NCBI GenBank assembly: GCA_964577195.1
Contig: CAZNYF010000149.1
Span: 1-7,169, forward strand
Direction: 5' to 3'
DNA: 7,169 nucleotides
Source of the DNA: HyVt-560 sp964577195
GTDB taxonomy: Bacteria; Pseudomonadota; Gammaproteobacteria; UWMA-0217
Part shown: in pieces, positions 5,844 through 7,169 of the stretch
How positions within the stretch are numbered: the stretch's first letter is position 1
Layout: every line of letters starts with the position of its first letter
Translations under genes and position numbers: made by a program
Notes under the pieces: model-generated
Seen by the model: the letters and a program-made list of their open reading frames with translations, nothing else
What the model was told of the DNA's origin: nothing
The model's database searches: none

Positions 5844-7169
5844 ATGAAATCGTTAATCTCTACTCAAAGTCGGTTATTTTTCATCCTGTTGTTAGCGGGG
5901 TTTTTACTCCCAGGTACAGCATCCGCGTTCTGTGGCTTTTATGTCGCCAAGGCTGATGCCAAATTATTTAACCAGGCTTCCCAAGTTGTTATGGTTCGCG
6001 ATGAAGATCGCACCGTGCTCACAATGTCCAATGATTTCAAAGGAGATCTTACTGAGTTCGCTGTGGTCATTCCCGTGCCCACCTTTCTTGAGAAAGAACA
6101 AATTCACGTAACCCAAAACGCCATTATTGATCATTTGGATGCTTATTCTGCACCTCGTTTGGTTGAATATTTTGATGAAAACCCCTGCGAATTACGTCGA
6201 ATATATAAAAGTATGGCGATGGCAGATGGCGCATCAATCGAAGCCGAATCCACCGCCGAAGATCTGGGTGTCAAAATAGAAGCCTCGTATACCGTTGGTG
6301 AATACGACATTAAAATCCTCTCGGCAGATCAAAGCGATGGACTGATTACCTGGCTAAAACAGGAAGGTTACAAAATCCCCGATGGCGCCGAGAAAGTAGT
6401 CAGTAGTTATTTAAAACAAGACATGCGGTTCTTTGTCGCTAAGGTCAATATCGAGGAACAACTGAAACTGGGTTATGCCAATTTAAGGCCCATTCAAGTC
6501 GCTTACGAGAGTAAAAAATTCATGCTGCCAATTAGGCTAGGTATGGTGAATGCGGATGGCGCGCAGGAATTATTTATTTATATGCTAACCAAAAAGGGGC
6601 GGGTAGAAACTTCTAACTATCGTAACGTTAAACTACCGACTGGGTCAGAGTTGCCAATTTTTGTGAAGGATGAGTTTGGTGAGTTTTATAAAAGCATGTT
6701 CGAGACGCAAACTAAAAAGGAAGGTAATCGCGCTGTTTTTCTAGAATATGCGTGGGACATGAACTGGTGCGATCCTTGCGCCGCTGACCCGCTTTCCAAT
6801 AAAGAGCTTCAAGAACTCGGTGTTTTTTGGCTGGATGATGTGGCTGATCAACCCGATATCATGCCAATACCCAGACGTAAAATTATGCCTCCTCAGCGGG
6901 CAAAGAACGTCTATATCACGCGGCTGCATGTACGCTATGACAAAAAGCATTTTCCTGAAGATTTAATGTTTCAACAAACGGGAGACAGAAAAAACTTCCA
7001 GGGTCGTTATGTACTACGCCACCCCTGGAAAGGCGATGCCCAATGCGACCAAGCTGAAAGTTATCTTAAAACACTCACCAAGCGACAGGAAAAAGAAGCA
7101 CAACAATTAGCCTCATTAACGGGTTGGGATATCAATGAGATTCGTAAAAAAATCGGCATGAATACACCC
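5844..7169 (+). CDS. DUF2330 family exported protein (partial, runs off right edge)
   Basis: An open frame of 442 codons starts at ATG 5844 and has no stop before the window ends. The N-terminus is a type I signal peptide: R10, a hydrophobic core at 11-22 and T-A-S-A before Phe29. The mature protein starts F-C-G-F-Y-V-A-K-A-D (29-38), the characteristic opening of the DUF2330 family (COG4402), followed by the typical A-S-Q-V-V-M-V-R-D (45-53). It should be periplasmic or exported. Cysteines are few: Cys30, Cys115, Cys309, Cys312 and Cys401. Cys309 and Cys312 form W-C-D-P-C, a CxxC that could be a disulfide or metal/redox site, but no thioredoxin fold is evident. There is no lipobox, because Phe precedes Cys30. 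GGAAAG (5834-5839) serves as ribosome site 4 nt before the ATG. The gene lies 12 bp after the RnfD-like gene, so co-transcription is likely. Function is unknown; the C-terminus is missing, so a late membrane anchor or sorting signal cannot be excluded. Confidence 0.87.
   Translation, partial: MKSLISTQSRLFFILLLAGFLLPGTASAFCGFYVAKADAKLFNQASQVVMVRDEDRTVLTMSNDFKGDLTEFAVVIPVPTFLEKEQIHVTQNAIIDHLDAYSAPRLVEYFDENPCELRRIYKSMAMADGASIEAESTAEDLGVKIEASYTVGEYDIKILSADQSDGLITWLKQEGYKIPDGAEKVVSSYLKQDMRFFVAKVNIEEQLKLGYANLRPIQVAYESKKFMLPIRLGMVNADGAQELFIYMLTKKGRVETSNYRNVKLPTGSELPIFVKDEFGEFYKSMFETQTKKEGNRAVFLEYAWDMNWCDPCAADPLSNKELQELGVFWLDDVADQPDIMPIPRRKIMPPQRAKNVYITRLHVRYDKKHFPEDLMFQQTGDRKNFQGRYVLRHPWKGDAQCDQAESYLKTLTKRQEKEAQQLASLTGWDINEIRKKIGMNTP

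Noticed and set aside
5834..5876. DUF2330 protein as a lipoprotein, because a cysteine follows the signal peptide.
   Set aside because: The residue before Cys30 is Phe and the -3 position does not fit a lipobox; cleavage after Ala28 by signal peptidase I fits better.
6741..6950. A 69-codon minus-strand open frame within the right-hand region.
   Set aside because: It is antisense to the DUF2330 coding frame, which has a signal peptide and family motifs.

Overview
The window looks like ordinary chromosome from a Gammaproteobacterium. The gene families, the roughly balanced base composition, the compact spacing and the PTR1-like pteridine reductase would fit a marine or environmental lineage such as Cellvibrionales, but that placement is inference from gene content and memory, not a computed phylogeny. 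I see no tRNA, rRNA, CRISPR array, transposase, integrase or phage gene.

Layout from left to right. Positions 1-82 hold no gene I can support. A MidA/NDUFAF7-type SAM-dependent methyltransferase (minus, 83-1249) is divergent, with a 20-bp gap, from a pteridine reductase of the short-chain dehydrogenase family (plus, 1270-2013). The reductase ends tail to tail with, and overlaps by 9 bp, a large HyuA-like hydantoinase/oxoprolinase family ATPase (minus, 2005-3969). Upstream of that gene, on the same strand, is a secreted or membrane-anchored Tim44-like domain protein (minus, 4077-4976). The roughly 107 bp between these two contain a strong, nearly perfect hairpin (3995-4039) and two smaller inverted repeats. 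A 51-bp divergent spacer with a perfect TATAAT on the minus strand separates the Tim44-like gene from a plus-strand pair: a short RnfD/NqrB-like membrane protein (5028-5831) and, 12 bp later, an exported DUF2330 protein (5844 to beyond the right edge, 442 codons visible).

How the genes work together. The left part is housekeeping: pterin reduction for folate or tetrahydropterin metabolism, and a putative protein arginine methyltransferase whose eukaryotic relative helps assemble respiratory complex I. The HyuA-like protein is odd because its usual HyuB partner is not next to it. The right-hand pair is the most interesting part. The RnfD-like protein keeps the membrane core of the family but appears to lack the segment that carries the covalent FMN in true RnfD. 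It is apparently co-transcribed with an exported protein carrying a W-C-D-P-C (CxxC) motif. This may be a small membrane/periplasm module of unknown function, possibly redox-linked; that role is inference only.
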